A stretch of 45,045 bases of DNA from Euryarchaeota archaeon UBA486. GTDB lineage: Archaea > Thermoplasmatota > Poseidoniia > Poseidoniales > Poseidoniaceae. The notes under the pieces were generated by a model. That model was not told the DNA's origin and searched no databases. It was given only the letters and a program-made list of their open reading frames with translations. The stretch covers positions 1 to 45,045 of the forward strand of contig DAET01000076.1 of the NCBI GenBank assembly GCA_002497765.1. The letters are read 5' to 3'. Both the position numbers and the translations under genes were made by a program. Below are positions 1-8,358 of this stretch, one piece after another (the first letter of the stretch is position 1; each line of letters begins with the position of its first letter).

Positions 1-2
1 TG

Positions 3-884
3 ATGTGGAAATCACTGATTCAGCAAGAGCCGAGTGAACCAAACCACTGGACTGGCCTTGCTCGATCGCTTGAGCAAGCCGGTGATTTGGAGACGGCTGC
101 GAAATGCCACGCCAAAGCATCTGCTATGGGTGGCACCTCCACCGAAGCATCATCAACAACCGTTCTCCAAACGCCCCTGATTGAGGAGCACGTGCAAGCC
201 GAGCCAACTGCGGTGACCAACGACGAACCCGCCACGGCCGCTCCCGACCTCCTCGCCGCACCACAACCTGTCGTCATTCAAGACGCCACGCCTCAATCTG
301 AACCCGTCGCTGCTGCAGCTGATGCTGCCCTTCTCCTCACGCCGATGGAGCCACAGCCGAAGACCGTAGCAGAACCATCACCTCAAGTTGATTTGGCCAA
401 GGCAGCCCTCGACGCATCTCAAACAGTCTCCGTCAACACTCCACAATCCACATCATCGAACGCAATATCGAACCAAGACGTGGCGTGGTTTAACCAAGGG
501 GTGCAACTCATTGATGACAAGAAGTACAAGGAAGCCCTCTCGTGTTTTGACCGAGCACTACCCGCCTTTGCGGGCGATGATGCCATGATCATCCGCATCC
601 TCAACAACCGCGGCAATGCATACTACTTCCTTGAGGACTATCCTAAATGTGTAGAATCCTACCACCAAGCCATGCTTATTCGCCCAACCGAAGTCAGAGG
701 CGAGACCTTGTACAACATGGGCACTGCTTATGCAGAAATGGAGCGATACAACGACGCCATCAAGTGCTTTGAACAAGCGATGCCTAGGGGCTTAAGCGAT
801 GAAGCAAAGCGACGTGCAAAGGACCAAATCCGGCGGTGCAATATTCTCCAGAAGGCCCTCGACAAGAAGCGGAAGAAGCGATGA
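3..884 (+). CDS. TPR-repeat protein, 5' end cut by the window
   Basis: The gene is probably incomplete: the ATG at base 3 lies at the window edge, has no visible ribosome binding site, and the protein opens directly in TPR-like helices (residues about 8-42, with the pattern A..LE.AGD...A...). A low-complexity Pro/Ala/Glu/Thr-rich linker follows (about 50-155). A second block of TPR-like repeats covers about 160-275, with W-F-N-Q-G, A-L-x-C-F-D-x-A and N-R-G-N-A-Y-Y signatures. The tail is lysine/arginine-rich. TPR proteins are scaffolds for protein-protein contacts, so no catalytic role can be assigned. No signal peptide or membrane segment is visible in the part present. The Fe-S carrier gene begins 53 bp downstream. 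Confidence 0.75.
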   Translation: MWKSLIQQEPSEPNHWTGLARSLEQAGDLETAAKCHAKASAMGGTSTEASSTTVLQTPLIEEHVQAEPTAVTNDEPATAAPDLLAAPQPVVIQDATPQSEPVAAAADAALLLTPMEPQPKTVAEPSPQVDLAKAALDASQTVSVNTPQSTSSNAISNQDVAWFNQGVQLIDDKKYKEALSCFDRALPAFAGDDAMIIRILNNRGNAYYFLEDYPKCVESYHQAMLIRPTEVRGETLYNMGTAYAEMERYNDAIKCFEQAMPRGLSDEAKRRAKDQIRRCNILQKALDKKRKKR

Positions 885-936
885 ATGCGTTCGAAAAAGT
901 GGTCACATTGAAAAACGGTGGCGAGGTGGAGCAAAC

Positions 937-1317
937 ATGGACTGCGGCACCTGCGACTCAGCCCCAACTTTGCAAGTTCACGCCCCCGAGGTTGTTGATG
1001 TCTCGTTGACCATGACGGACAAGGCAACGTCGATGCTTGAAGACGCCTTCGGCGATGACCGCAGCCACGCCCTGTTGGTGGGTGTTCTCAGCGGTGGTTG
1101 CTCCGGCTACATGTACGACTTGCAAATCGTTGAATCAACCGAAACACCCTGCCAAGAACTGAACATCAATGGGTTCCGCGTCCTCGTTCCATCTGCTTCG
1201 AGCCATCTTCTCAACGGCATTGAAATCGACTATGTCGACCGATTGATGGGTGGCGGGTTCAAAATCAACAACCCGAATGCAAGCTCATCGTGTGGCTGTG
1301 GCGAATCCTTCTCTTGA
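937..1317 (+). CDS. A-type iron-sulfur cluster carrier (HesB/IscA/ErpA family)
   Basis: The 126-residue product has the complete A-type carrier signature: G-G-C-S-G-Y in the middle and a C-terminal S-S-C-G-C-G-E-S-F. These give the three conserved cysteines that bind and hand over Fe-S clusters. The ATG at 937 was chosen because GAGGTGGAG sits just upstream and because the family domain begins close to it. A longer in-frame extension to 799 would overlap the TPR gene and lacks homologous character. The gene lies 9 bp before a YgfZ-like gene. YgfZ and A-type carriers act together in late Fe-S cluster maturation in bacteria, so the pairing supports that role here. The function is family-based; the exact client (IscA-, ErpA- or SufA-like) cannot be resolved. 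Confidence 0.9.
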   Translation: MDCGTCDSAPTLQVHAPEVVDVSLTMTDKATSMLEDAFGDDRSHALLVGVLSGGCSGYMYDLQIVESTETPCQELNINGFRVLVPSASSHLLNGIEIDYVDRLMGGGFKINNPNASSSCGCGESFS

Positions 1318-1326
1318 GGACCCACC

Positions 1327-1980
1327 ATGGGCATGGCACGGCATGAAGCCTACACGCTGCTTTTGCAGGGTGAACACATTCTTGAATTCATCAACGGACT
1401 CTCAACCAACCTCGTCACCGGCCCCTGTACCACAGTGTTCACCAGCCGAGCGGCACAGATTGTCGATGTGTGTGAAGTGATTCCAGTCGGCGAAAATGTA
1501 GCGCTGGTGGGTTTTCACCCGCAAAAGAACCAACTCATCAAGCACCTAAGCGATCGGATTCTCGGTCAACCCATCTCCATTAGTGACATCTCAGATCTCA
1601 ACGATGTCTTCATCGGGCTCCCCGATGAACCGCATCCGTCGGGAACCACCGTCCATCAAAGTCACTTTGGCACGATGTACATCATCCCCAAAAAATTGGA
1701 GCAAGAACCAACGTGGACGGAAGACGAGTGGACGGAGCACAGAATTGCCAACATGGTACCGTTTTACGGACACGAGATCACTTCCAAAGTGCATCCACTC
1801 GCTTGTGGATTGGGCGATTTGGTTCATCCACAGAAAGGATGCTATGTCGGCCAGGAAGTCCTGACAAGAATGCGAAGCAGAGGGAAGTTGGGCCGTCGGT
1901 TATCCAGAGTTGAGAATCATGCGGAAAACGCCACCACGGTGGGAACGAGCCACAGTTTGGTGCTTGAGCGTATTCAGTAG
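1327..1980 (+). CDS. ygfZ: YgfZ/GcvT-like folate-binding Fe-S maturation protein, short form
   Basis: The 217-residue product carries the YgfZ signature K-G-C-Y-V-G-Q-E-V near residues 175-185, including the conserved cysteine, followed by T-R-x-x-x-R-G-K. The N-terminal L-L-L-Q-G-E-H-I-L-E-F-I-N-G-L resembles the GcvT-type start. YgfZ supports Fe-S cluster repair or assembly in a folate-dependent way. Bacterial YgfZ is about 320 residues; this one stops soon after the signature and lacks most of the C-terminal barrel, so it is either a short lineage version or a minimal form. It is 9 bp after the A-type carrier, so the two are probably one operon. Its stop overlaps the convergent malate dehydrogenase stop by 7 bp. 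A second in-frame ATG lies at 1333. Confidence 0.82.
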   Translation: MGMARHEAYTLLLQGEHILEFINGLSTNLVTGPCTTVFTSRAAQIVDVCEVIPVGENVALVGFHPQKNQLIKHLSDRILGQPISISDISDLNDVFIGLPDEPHPSGTTVHQSHFGTMYIIPKKLEQEPTWTEDEWTEHRIANMVPFYGHEITSKVHPLACGLGDLVHPQKGCYVGQEVLTRMRSRGKLGRRLSRVENHAENATTVGTSHSLVLERIQ

Positions 1981-2912
1981 CCCAAGACATCCTTGAGTTG
2001 ACCCTTGTAGAATTCACCCGAACCCTGGAGCGAGGAGAGTTCATCATCGGTAAGGTCGAGCTCAAAGATTTGTTCAACACCGTTCGCACCGATAATGCAA
2101 GGAACGCCGATGTACACTTCGCTCAAACCGTACTGTCCAGTCAGAAGGCATGAGGCCGGAATCAGGCGTCGTCGGTCGTTCAAGACGGATTCTGCCATCA
2201 CCGCAGCGGCAGAACCAGGGGCATAGAAAGCAGAGCCTCGCTCCAGCAATTTGACGATTTCTCCACCGCCACCGGCTGTGCGGGCACTGATGGCTTCAAT
2301 GCGTTCCTCAGACATGAGTTGAGTGATGGGAATGCCACCTACCGTGGTGTACCGAGGAAGCGGCACCATCGTGTCGCCGTGACCCCCAAGCACCATGGGC
2401 GATACATCCTCCTCTGCACAGTTGAGTTCAAGCGCGATAAAATGAGCCATTCGGGCACTATCGAGGACGCCGGCCTGGCCGATGACTCGCTCGGGAGGGA
2501 ATCCTGTGACTTGCTGCATGTGGTAGGTCATCAAGTCGAGCGGGTTGGTGACCACGATGACCACGGCATCGGGTGCGTGTTCCTTGATGCCTGCTCCAAC
2601 CTGTGAGACGATGTCGGCGTTCTTGCCGATGAGATCCTCTCGGGTCATGCCGGGTTGACGTGGGAATCCTGATGTGACAACGACGACTTCGGCACCTGCA
2701 ATGTCGTTGTAATCAGCCGTGCCCGTGATGGTTCCGTCGTAGTTCAGGACGTTGGCGTTTTGAGACATGTCGAGAGCCTTCCCTTTTGCGAAGCCTTCGT
2801 AAATGTCGAGGAGAACGATGTCGGCCACCTTCATCTGCGCAAGCACAAATGCACAGGTAGCGCCTACATTTCCTGCCCCAATCACTGCAATTTTCCGCCG
2901 TCCGCTCGCCAT
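1974..2912 (-). CDS. mdh: Malate dehydrogenase (NAD-dependent, LDH/MDH superfamily)
   Basis: The 312-residue enzyme interconverts malate and oxaloacetate in the citric acid cycle. It has an N-terminal Rossmann motif G-A-G-N-V-G, an acidic residue at the end of the second strand (V-L-L-D-I) favouring NAD over NADP, and the loop G-F-P-R-Q-P-G-M-T-R-E-D-L. The arginine in that loop is the usual discriminator for malate rather than lactate. The catalytic G-G-H-G-D-T is also present. The ATG at 2912 is preferred over an upstream in-frame GTG at 2921, because AGGTGA sits 5-6 nt before that ATG and overlaps the GTG. The gene diverges from the transhydrogenase operon across about 184 bp. Confidence 0.95.
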   Translation of the reverse strand: MASGRRKIAVIGAGNVGATCAFVLAQMKVADIVLLDIYEGFAKGKALDMSQNANVLNYDGTITGTADYNDIAGAEVVVVTSGFPRQPGMTREDLIGKNADIVSQVGAGIKEHAPDAVVIVVTNPLDLMTYHMQQVTGFPPERVIGQAGVLDSARMAHFIALELNCAEEDVSPMVLGGHGDTMVPLPRYTTVGGIPITQLMSEERIEAISARTAGGGGEIVKLLERGSAFYAPGSAAAVMAESVLNDRRRLIPASCLLTGQYGLSEVYIGVPCIIGANGVEQIFELDLTDDELSSLQGSGEFYKGQLKDVLGY

Positions 2913-3028
2913 GGTCTTCACCTATCACCTACGACCTAAGGCGCTCAGTCCATAAGTCAAATGGTAAGGGGCGCTGGTCTTGTTTCACTGTGGTCGAAAC
3001 ACAGGGTGCAACATTGGCAGGCGTGGCA

Positions 3029-3037
3029 TCTAAAAAC
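3029..3037 (+). promoter_or_regulatory. Possible TATA box for the transhydrogenase operon
   Basis: An A/T-rich element, ATCTAAAAA, stands out in the otherwise mixed 184 bp between the divergent mdh and pntA starts. It is about 60 bp before the pntA ATG, which would give a leader of roughly 35-40 nt containing the GGTGA ribosome binding site. This is a visual match to an archaeal TATA element only; no BRE was confirmed. Confidence 0.3.
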
Positions 3038-3096
3038 CTCCTTCAAGTGGCCGATTTGCACCTACCCTTTCGGAGGTGCCGTTCGTAGGTGAAAGC

Positions 3097-4266
3097 ATGA
3101 AACTTGGTGTCCCAAAAGAGCCCGAAGGCGAAACCCGTGTTGGTATCGTTCCATCAAGCATGAAGAAACTCGCCAAGGCAGGATTCGAGGTCTTCATCGA
3201 AGCCGGTGCAGGACACGCCGCCAACTACCATGATGCGGAATACGAGGCAGCTGGTGCCTCCGTTGTCTCTCGAGCCGAAGCATTGGCTTGTGAGAACATT
3301 GTTTGCATCCGTTTCCCTGGTGTTGATGGCATCGCAGCAGGGACCAACCTGGCGTGTGTCTCCGACCCGTTCCGCCACCCAGAATACGTCAAGGCCTGCA
3401 TGGACGCCAGCATCACCCTCCTCTCGATGGACATGATTCCACGGCGCCTTTCCCGTGCACAATCCATGGACGTGAACTCCAGCCAAGACAACTTGGCAGG
3501 CTACAAAGCCGTGCTCCTTGGAGCCGCTCAAGTGCCAAAGGGTATCCCGATGATGACCACCTCGGCAGGTACCATTCGTCCGGCAAAGGTCGTGATCATG
3601 GGCAGCGGTGTCGCAGGCCTCCAAGCCATCGCCACCGCCAAGCGACTTGGCGCCGTCGTGTTCGCCTCCGATGTTCGTAAGTCTGCTGCAGAGCAGATTG
3701 AGTCCGTCGGAGGACGCTTCATTGAAGTTGACGGGATGGACGACTTTGAGGATGAATCCGGCTACGCCAAGCCGCTGACTCCAGAGTTTATCCAGAAAGT
3801 CAACGATACGGTCTGTGGTGTCGCCGCTGACGCTGACATCATCGTCACCACGGCCCGAATTTTTGGTCGCCCCGCTCCCATCACCGTCCCCTCTTCGGCT
3901 GTTGCCAACTTCAAATCTGGTGCCGTTGTGGTCGACATGAACGCCGATGTTGGAGGAAACTGCGAGGACACCGTCCAAGGCGAAGTCATCACCACCGAGA
4001 ACGGTGTCATCATCGTTGGAACATCCAATCTCCCTGGCACCCTTGCCAACACAGCCTCCATGCTCTACTCAAACAACTTGACGACCTTCTTCACTTCACT
4101 GGTCGACAAGGAAACGGGAGCAGTGGTGATTTCTGACGAGGACGACATCCTTGTCGGTGCGCCTGAGGGCTCCGATTTCTACGTGAACGGCATGGGTGGC
4201 GTGCTGATCTGCAAAGACGGCGCCATTCATCCAAAGCAAACTCGCCTTGCGGGGGTGGTTGAATGA
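3097..4266 (+). CDS. pntA: NAD(P) transhydrogenase subunit alpha, part 1 (NAD-binding domain I)
   Basis: The 389-residue soluble subunit binds NAD(H) in the proton-translocating transhydrogenase, which moves hydride between NADH and NADP at the expense of the proton gradient. Family marks are the N-terminal K-L-G-V-P-K-E, the R-A-Q-S-M-D-x-x-S-S-Q-D-N-L-A-G-Y loop and the nucleotide-binding G-S-G-V-A-G-L-Q-A. The start at 3097 has AGGTGA a few bases upstream; the GTG at 3076 would only add seven residues and is less likely. The 3' end overlaps the next gene by four bases (ATGA). The alpha chain is split into two genes, as in Rhodospirillum-type enzymes, rather than fused as in E. coli. The operon is bacterial in character and common in marine aerobes. 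Confidence 0.95.
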   Translation: MKLGVPKEPEGETRVGIVPSSMKKLAKAGFEVFIEAGAGHAANYHDAEYEAAGASVVSRAEALACENIVCIRFPGVDGIAAGTNLACVSDPFRHPEYVKACMDASITLLSMDMIPRRLSRAQSMDVNSSQDNLAGYKAVLLGAAQVPKGIPMMTTSAGTIRPAKVVIMGSGVAGLQAIATAKRLGAVVFASDVRKSAAEQIESVGGRFIEVDGMDDFEDESGYAKPLTPEFIQKVNDTVCGVAADADIIVTTARIFGRPAPITVPSSAVANFKSGAVVVDMNADVGGNCEDTVQGEVITTENGVIIVGTSNLPGTLANTASMLYSNNLTTFFTSLVDKETGAVVISDEDDILVGAPEGSDFYVNGMGGVLICKDGAIHPKQTRLAGVVE

Positions 4267-4574
4267 TTACGGAAGCCTCACTGATCGCTAACTTGACCTT
4301 GTTTATGCTCGCTATTTTCCTTGGATTTGAACTCATCACCAAGGTTCCGGCCACGCTCCATACACCGTTGATGAGCGGTGCCAACGCCATTTCCGGGATC
4401 AGTGTCGTGGGTGCCCTGCTCGGTGCCAACGTGGCGTATGCTGGTGGCGACACCTTGGTTTCGGGGCTGTTAGCCTTCGTAGCCTTGGTCCTTGCAATGA
4501 TCAACGTCGTCGGTGGGTTCGCTGTGACCAACCGGATGCTGAACATGATTGCCGGCAAGAACAGGAGGGCTTGA
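4263..4574 (+). CDS. pntAB: NAD(P) transhydrogenase subunit alpha, part 2 (membrane segment)
   Basis: This 103-residue hydrophobic protein has about three to four membrane helices. It matches the small alpha2 subunit that sits between domain I and the beta subunit in three-gene transhydrogenases. Typical features are the F-L-G-F-E-L-I-T-K-V-P stretch, T-L-H-T-P-L-M-S-G-A-N-A-I and the closing G-G-F-A-V-T-N-R-M-L-N-M. It helps form the proton channel. Translation is probably coupled to pntA, because its ATG overlaps the preceding TGA, and the next gene starts just after its stop. Confidence 0.95.
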   Translation: MITEASLIANLTLFMLAIFLGFELITKVPATLHTPLMSGANAISGISVVGALLGANVAYAGGDTLVSGLLAFVALVLAMINVVGGFAVTNRMLNMIAGKNRRA

Positions 4575-4575
4575 G

Positions 4576-5994
4576 ATGGAAGCATGGATTCCCCTCGGCT
4601 ATTTGCTCTCTGCGGCCCTGTTCATCTTCGGTTTGAAAAAACTGGGTCACCCCCGAACGGCTCCTCGCGGAAACCAATACGGCGCCATGGGCATGCTCGT
4701 GGCAGTGTTGACGACCATCGTTGACATGCAACTCGCATCCGGCGGTATGAACTGGGAACTCATCATCGCAGGCCTGGTGGTCGGTTCCGTTATCGGCATC
4801 ATCATGGCCATCAAAGTCGAAATGACCGGGATGCCAGAACTCGTGGCCCTGTTCAACGGATTTGGTGGCGCAGCTTCAGCCTTGGTGGCCCTCTCCGAGA
4901 CTTGGAAGTACATCGAAGGCTCTGCCGTCGTTCCTGAAGGATTGACGCTTCAAGTCATCATGCTCGCTGCAGGCCTCTCCGCCCTTGTCGGATGGATGAC
5001 CCTGACCGGCTCCATCTTGGCCATGTTCAAACTCAAAGGTGGCATTGAAATCTTCGGGAAGTGGTTCAGCACACCCACGTGGGGTCCTTCGTGGCTCAAC
5101 CCTGTCAAAGTCCTCCTTACATTGAGCGTTCTCGCCCTTATCGTAATGGCCATTGGCGAACCAACGAACACGAATTACCTCTGGGCCATTATCGGCATCT
5201 CGTGCCTGCTCGGGATTGTCCTCGTGCTTCCCATCGGTGGTGCCGACATGCCCGTGGTTGTCTCGCTGCTCAACTCGCTTTCGGGTATTGCAGCCGCCTT
5301 CACTGGATTCATCATCAGCAATCCTGTCCTTATCGTCGCAGGTTCACTGGTCGGTGCTTCGGGATTGATCTTGACCTTCATCATGTGCAAGGCCATGAAC
5401 AGAACGCTGCCAGATGTGTTGTTCAAGTCCTTTGGAGGAACCACAAAGGAAACGGTGACCCGAACCAAGGTTGGTTCAGATCCCGATGAAGTCGCCATGA
5501 TGGTGGATGGCGCTCAAAAGGTCATCATCGTCCCAGGCTACGGTATGGCCGTGTCTCAATGCCAACATCAGGTGAAAGAATTCGGTGATTTGCTGGAAGA
5601 GAAGTTCGATACCGAGGTCAAGTACGCCATTCACCCAGTTGCTGGCCGAATGCCCGGGCACATGAATGTCCTCTTGGCTGAGGCCAACGTTCCCTACGAG
5701 CAACTCATCGAGATGGATGAAATCAACCCTGAATTCCCAGAGTGCGATGTCGCCGTCATCATTGGTGCCAACGACACGTGCAACCCTGCCGCACGTACGG
5801 GCGAAGGCCCACTTGCGGGCATGCCCATCATCGACGCCGATCAGGCACGAACGGTGGTCATCATCAAGCGCTCCCTCTCGGTAGGCTACGCCGGTGTTGA
5901 CAACGACCTCTTCTACATGGACAAGACCATGATGCTCTTTGGCGATGGCAAGGCCATGATGACCGGTTTGAACAACGCCATCAAAGAAATTTGA
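4576..5994 (+). CDS. pntB: NAD(P) transhydrogenase subunit beta
   Basis: The 472-residue product contains about eight to nine N-terminal membrane helices and a C-terminal NADP(H)-binding domain III. The latter is marked by P-G-Y-G-M-A-V-S-Q-C-Q-H, H-P-V-A-G-R-M-P-G-H-M-N-V-L-L-A-E-A, G-A-N-D-T-C-N-P-A-A and R-S-L-S-V-G-Y-A-G-V-D-N. The ATG at 4576 follows the preceding stop by one base and is preceded by AGGAGGGC. An in-frame extension to 4549 lies inside the upstream gene and is not needed. With the two preceding genes this makes a full proton-pumping transhydrogenase, expected to supply NADPH for biosynthesis. Confidence 0.96.
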   Translation: MEAWIPLGYLLSAALFIFGLKKLGHPRTAPRGNQYGAMGMLVAVLTTIVDMQLASGGMNWELIIAGLVVGSVIGIIMAIKVEMTGMPELVALFNGFGGAASALVALSETWKYIEGSAVVPEGLTLQVIMLAAGLSALVGWMTLTGSILAMFKLKGGIEIFGKWFSTPTWGPSWLNPVKVLLTLSVLALIVMAIGEPTNTNYLWAIIGISCLLGIVLVLPIGGADMPVVVSLLNSLSGIAAAFTGFIISNPVLIVAGSLVGASGLILTFIMCKAMNRTLPDVLFKSFGGTTKETVTRTKVGSDPDEVAMMVDGAQKVIIVPGYGMAVSQCQHQVKEFGDLLEEKFDTEVKYAIHPVAGRMPGHMNVLLAEANVPYEQLIEMDEINPEFPECDVAVIIGANDTCNPAARTGEGPLAGMPIIDADQARTVVIIKRSLSVGYAGVDNDLFYMDKTMMLFGDGKAMMTGLNNAIKEI

Positions 5995-6066
5995 ACACGG
6001 TGTTGAACCCGCATCATGAAGCAACATTGAAAGAGCGGGGACCGGTGGAAAAAAACAGGTGAGACG

Positions 6067-7026
6067 ATGCGTCGCAACTTCCGTAACATTTCGTTGATGG
6101 TTGTTCTCTCTTTGATGCTCGTCGCCCCGGTCTTGGGCAATCCAAACGGCCCCCCTTGGGACGCCGGTGGTGGCAACCTTGTCATCGAAACTGGCTGCAC
6201 ATGCCACGGTGGCGGCGCTCCATCGACGGAAGTCGTGGTGTCGGTGTCGGGCGTCCCTCGCGCATACAACGTCAGCGAAACATACGAGTTTACGATCAGC
6301 CTTCAACACGCCTCGAACGACGGTGGTGGCTTCCTCTTCTGGGATGGAGGAATCGGCACACTCACCGCAGGCGAGGGTAGCCAATCGGTACCCGATGAAC
6401 CGGGTGCTCTTTCCCAATCCGAGCCAGGCAACGATTGGGTTGTCCAATGGACGGCTCCCAGCGAAGACGCGGGACCCGCAAACTTCCAACTGGTCGGCAA
6501 CGCTGTCAACGGCGACGGTGCACCCAACGAAGACGACAAGTGGAACATCCTGACCTTCACCGTTTCCGCACCGGGTGCAACCGAAATCGCAACCGATGAG
6601 GACATTTCGCTCCGCACGATCAGCGTGGGTGATTACGATTCACTGTTCGTTGCTGAAGAAGACCCGGAGGCCGTTGAGGCGGAGCGTCAAGAAGGCATTG
6701 CACACGACTTCTTCGCAAACGGCAACCTCTACTATTGGACGACGCTGTCCATGATCATCATCGCCGCAGTCATCCAAGGTGAATTCTACGAGCGCAAGTT
6801 CGGTGGAGGTCCAACCCATCTGGACAAGAGCCTCGCCGTCCCACAAGGCCTTCGCCGAGGTGCACTGGCCGCCGCCCTTGCGGTGTTGTTTGCTTACCTC
6901 GTCGACAGCGGCCAACCATGGGGCTACGGCCTTGTGGCTGGTATGTTGACCCTGTGGGCCATCTACGGTGTGTACAGAACCATCGTTCAAGCACGAGCTC
7001 CCAAGCAATACACCGACCTTGTTTGA
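6067..7026 (+). CDS. Exported choice-of-anchor-V-like protein with a CxCH motif
   Basis: The 319-residue product starts with an export signal (M-R-R-N-F-R-N then a hydrophobic core to about residue 24). It has a G-C-T-C-H-G-G-G motif at residues 43-50, a beta-rich domain ending in G-N-A-V-N-G-D-G (to about residue 190), and two or three C-terminal hydrophobic helices (about 225-245 and 260-310). The layout resembles choice-of-anchor-V domain proteins, which normally carry CxxCH and are thought to bind haem or redox partners; here only one residue separates the cysteines. The R-R-N-F pattern is a partial twin-arginine match and the next gene, 10 bp on, encodes TatC. SD AGGTGAG precedes the ATG. 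Function is unknown; haem binding is inference. Confidence 0.65.
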   Translation: MRRNFRNISLMVVLSLMLVAPVLGNPNGPPWDAGGGNLVIETGCTCHGGGAPSTEVVVSVSGVPRAYNVSETYEFTISLQHASNDGGGFLFWDGGIGTLTAGEGSQSVPDEPGALSQSEPGNDWVVQWTAPSEDAGPANFQLVGNAVNGDGAPNEDDKWNILTFTVSAPGATEIATDEDISLRTISVGDYDSLFVAEEDPEAVEAERQEGIAHDFFANGNLYYWTTLSMIIIAAVIQGEFYERKFGGGPTHLDKSLAVPQGLRRGALAAALAVLFAYLVDSGQPWGYGLVAGMLTLWAIYGVYRTIVQARAPKQYTDLV

Positions 7027-7036
7027 GTGAAGCACC

Positions 7037-8296
7037 ATGGCGGTCCTTCTCGAACAGGACCTGCAACGACCCGTACAGGTTCACCTGAACGAGTTGACGT
7101 GGAGGACAACGGTTGTCTTTGCCACCGTCTCGTTGTTCACGCTTGCATGGTCCGTCATGGTCGACGATGTGCTCGACATTGTTCTGCAAAACCTCAAACC
7201 GTGCCCGGGCGAATGCCTGAACGTCTACGACCCTGCACAATGGAGTGCTGTTCGATGGCTGACTTCGCTGCTGTTGGCTGTACTCTCCTCCTTACCGCTT
7301 ATCGCCTTTCACGTCCTTCAGTTCTCAAAACCCGGATTGTTGCCGGGTGAATACCGTGCGTTGCGGACGTGGATGCTTGCCCTTGCTGTTGGACTGGTGG
7401 GCATCGTATACATGCTGGTCAATTACTGGCTTCCAGCCCTTTATGCTGCAGGGTTCACCCAACACAACAACGCAGGGTTGGCCGCTCAATACAGCGCCAT
7501 TGACATGTTACTCGTCGCAGCGTTTTGTGTTTGGGCCATCATGGTCGTGATGTCCACGTGGACTGCTCTGGTCGTGATGGGGCGCCTCGGTGTTGTAAAT
7601 CGGACAACGGCCGATGTATGGCGACTTCGTTTGTACGGCGTTGGTAGCCTGTTGTTGGCCCTTTCCACACCTGACCATGCACAACCGCTGCTTCTCCCGT
7701 TACTCGCCACCTACTGGACCTCATCTGAGTTGATTGGGCAACGGTGGCTGAAGGCTCAACCATTGGCTCAGGGGTATGCCGTGGAGCGGTTGGACAGGGA
7801 GGGGCGACGGCAACGCATCGCTTTGGTGGACTGTTCATGTGAAGGAGCCAATGCACATCACGGTAACGCCAATGTTGAGGGCTGCTCAACCGTGTTGGTC
7901 GATGGCATCTGCACTTCATCATCTGCACGAACCTCAGTTTTGGAGCACCTTATTCAAGCCAGTATCACCGATGCCGTCATCACAGGTTGCGATGGCAAGC
8001 CTTGTCCGAAGCCCTTCACCGAAAACATCGATCGCCTCGGCATACGCCTCCACGGCCTCAATCTCATGGCCATCCAAAACCATCGGGTTACTAATCCAAC
8101 ACCAAACCTCGACGTGCGTGTTGGATTGAACACGCTTCCATCGCTGTTTACCGAAAGCGCACGGCAGCAAAACCTGGCCAAGTTGATCGAGGAAAACCAG
8201 TACATCAAGGCAGTTGAGGTCAAAGGCCAAGAACTCAACCATTGGTCATCCAACTACTTGGACATCGACCATGTGCTCTACCCAAGCACTCAGTAG
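7037..8296 (+). CDS. tatC: TatC twin-arginine translocase subunit with an extra C-terminal cysteine-containing domain
   Basis: Residues 1-235 match TatC: H-L-N-E-L at 16-20 (the N-terminal H-L-x-E-L signature), F-x-x-P-G-L-L-P-G-E at about 96-105 (like the F-x-x-P-x-L-x-x-x-E loop), and L-S-T-P-D at 209-213 followed by Q, P and E in the last helices. About six membrane helices are visible (24-46, 72-95, 112-138, 153-180, 198-210, 214-232). TatC recognises twin-arginine signals and exports folded proteins. Unusually, about 185 more residues follow, with no membrane helix and six cysteines (C266, C268, C283, C292, C318, C323). Normal archaeal or bacterial TatC ends near 250 residues. No tatA is seen nearby. 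The domain's function is unknown; topology predicts a cytoplasmic position. Confidence 0.82.
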   Translation: MAVLLEQDLQRPVQVHLNELTWRTTVVFATVSLFTLAWSVMVDDVLDIVLQNLKPCPGECLNVYDPAQWSAVRWLTSLLLAVLSSLPLIAFHVLQFSKPGLLPGEYRALRTWMLALAVGLVGIVYMLVNYWLPALYAAGFTQHNNAGLAAQYSAIDMLLVAAFCVWAIMVVMSTWTALVVMGRLGVVNRTTADVWRLRLYGVGSLLLALSTPDHAQPLLLPLLATYWTSSELIGQRWLKAQPLAQGYAVERLDREGRRQRIALVDCSCEGANAHHGNANVEGCSTVLVDGICTSSSARTSVLEHLIQASITDAVITGCDGKPCPKPFTENIDRLGIRLHGLNLMAIQNHRVTNPTPNLDVRVGLNTLPSLFTESARQQNLAKLIEENQYIKAVEVKGQELNHWSSNYLDIDHVLYPSTQ

Positions 8297-8300
8297 AACT

Positions 8301-8357
8301 TGAGTGTAAACATACAAACGCAACGAAGGTTCAAACACTCATCCGTTGAGAACCTTC
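8301..8357 (+). promoter_or_regulatory. Two interleaved inverted repeats (possible pseudoknot) before the M6 protease
   Basis: The 62 bp between tatC and the protease contains TGAGTGT (8301-8307) pairing with ACACTCA (8335-8341), and GAAGGTTC (8325-8332) pairing with GAACCTTC (8350-8357). Both stems are perfect. Their order is left-1, left-2, right-1, right-2, the arrangement of an H-type pseudoknot with loops of 17, 2 and 8 nt. The second stem ends one base before the ATG and no clear ribosome binding site is visible, so folding could control translation initiation. The function is inferred from pairing alone. Confidence 0.45.
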
Positions 8358-8358
8358 C

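Noticed and set aside
2913..3096. A possible tRNA in the gap between mdh and pntA
   Set aside because: No acceptor stem pairing, T-loop GTTCGAATC or anticodon arm could be found on either strand.
5476..6489. A 337-residue minus-strand frame across the end of pntB and the next gene
   Set aside because: It spans two confidently identified plus-strand genes, is unusually His/Val rich and has no recognisable domain.
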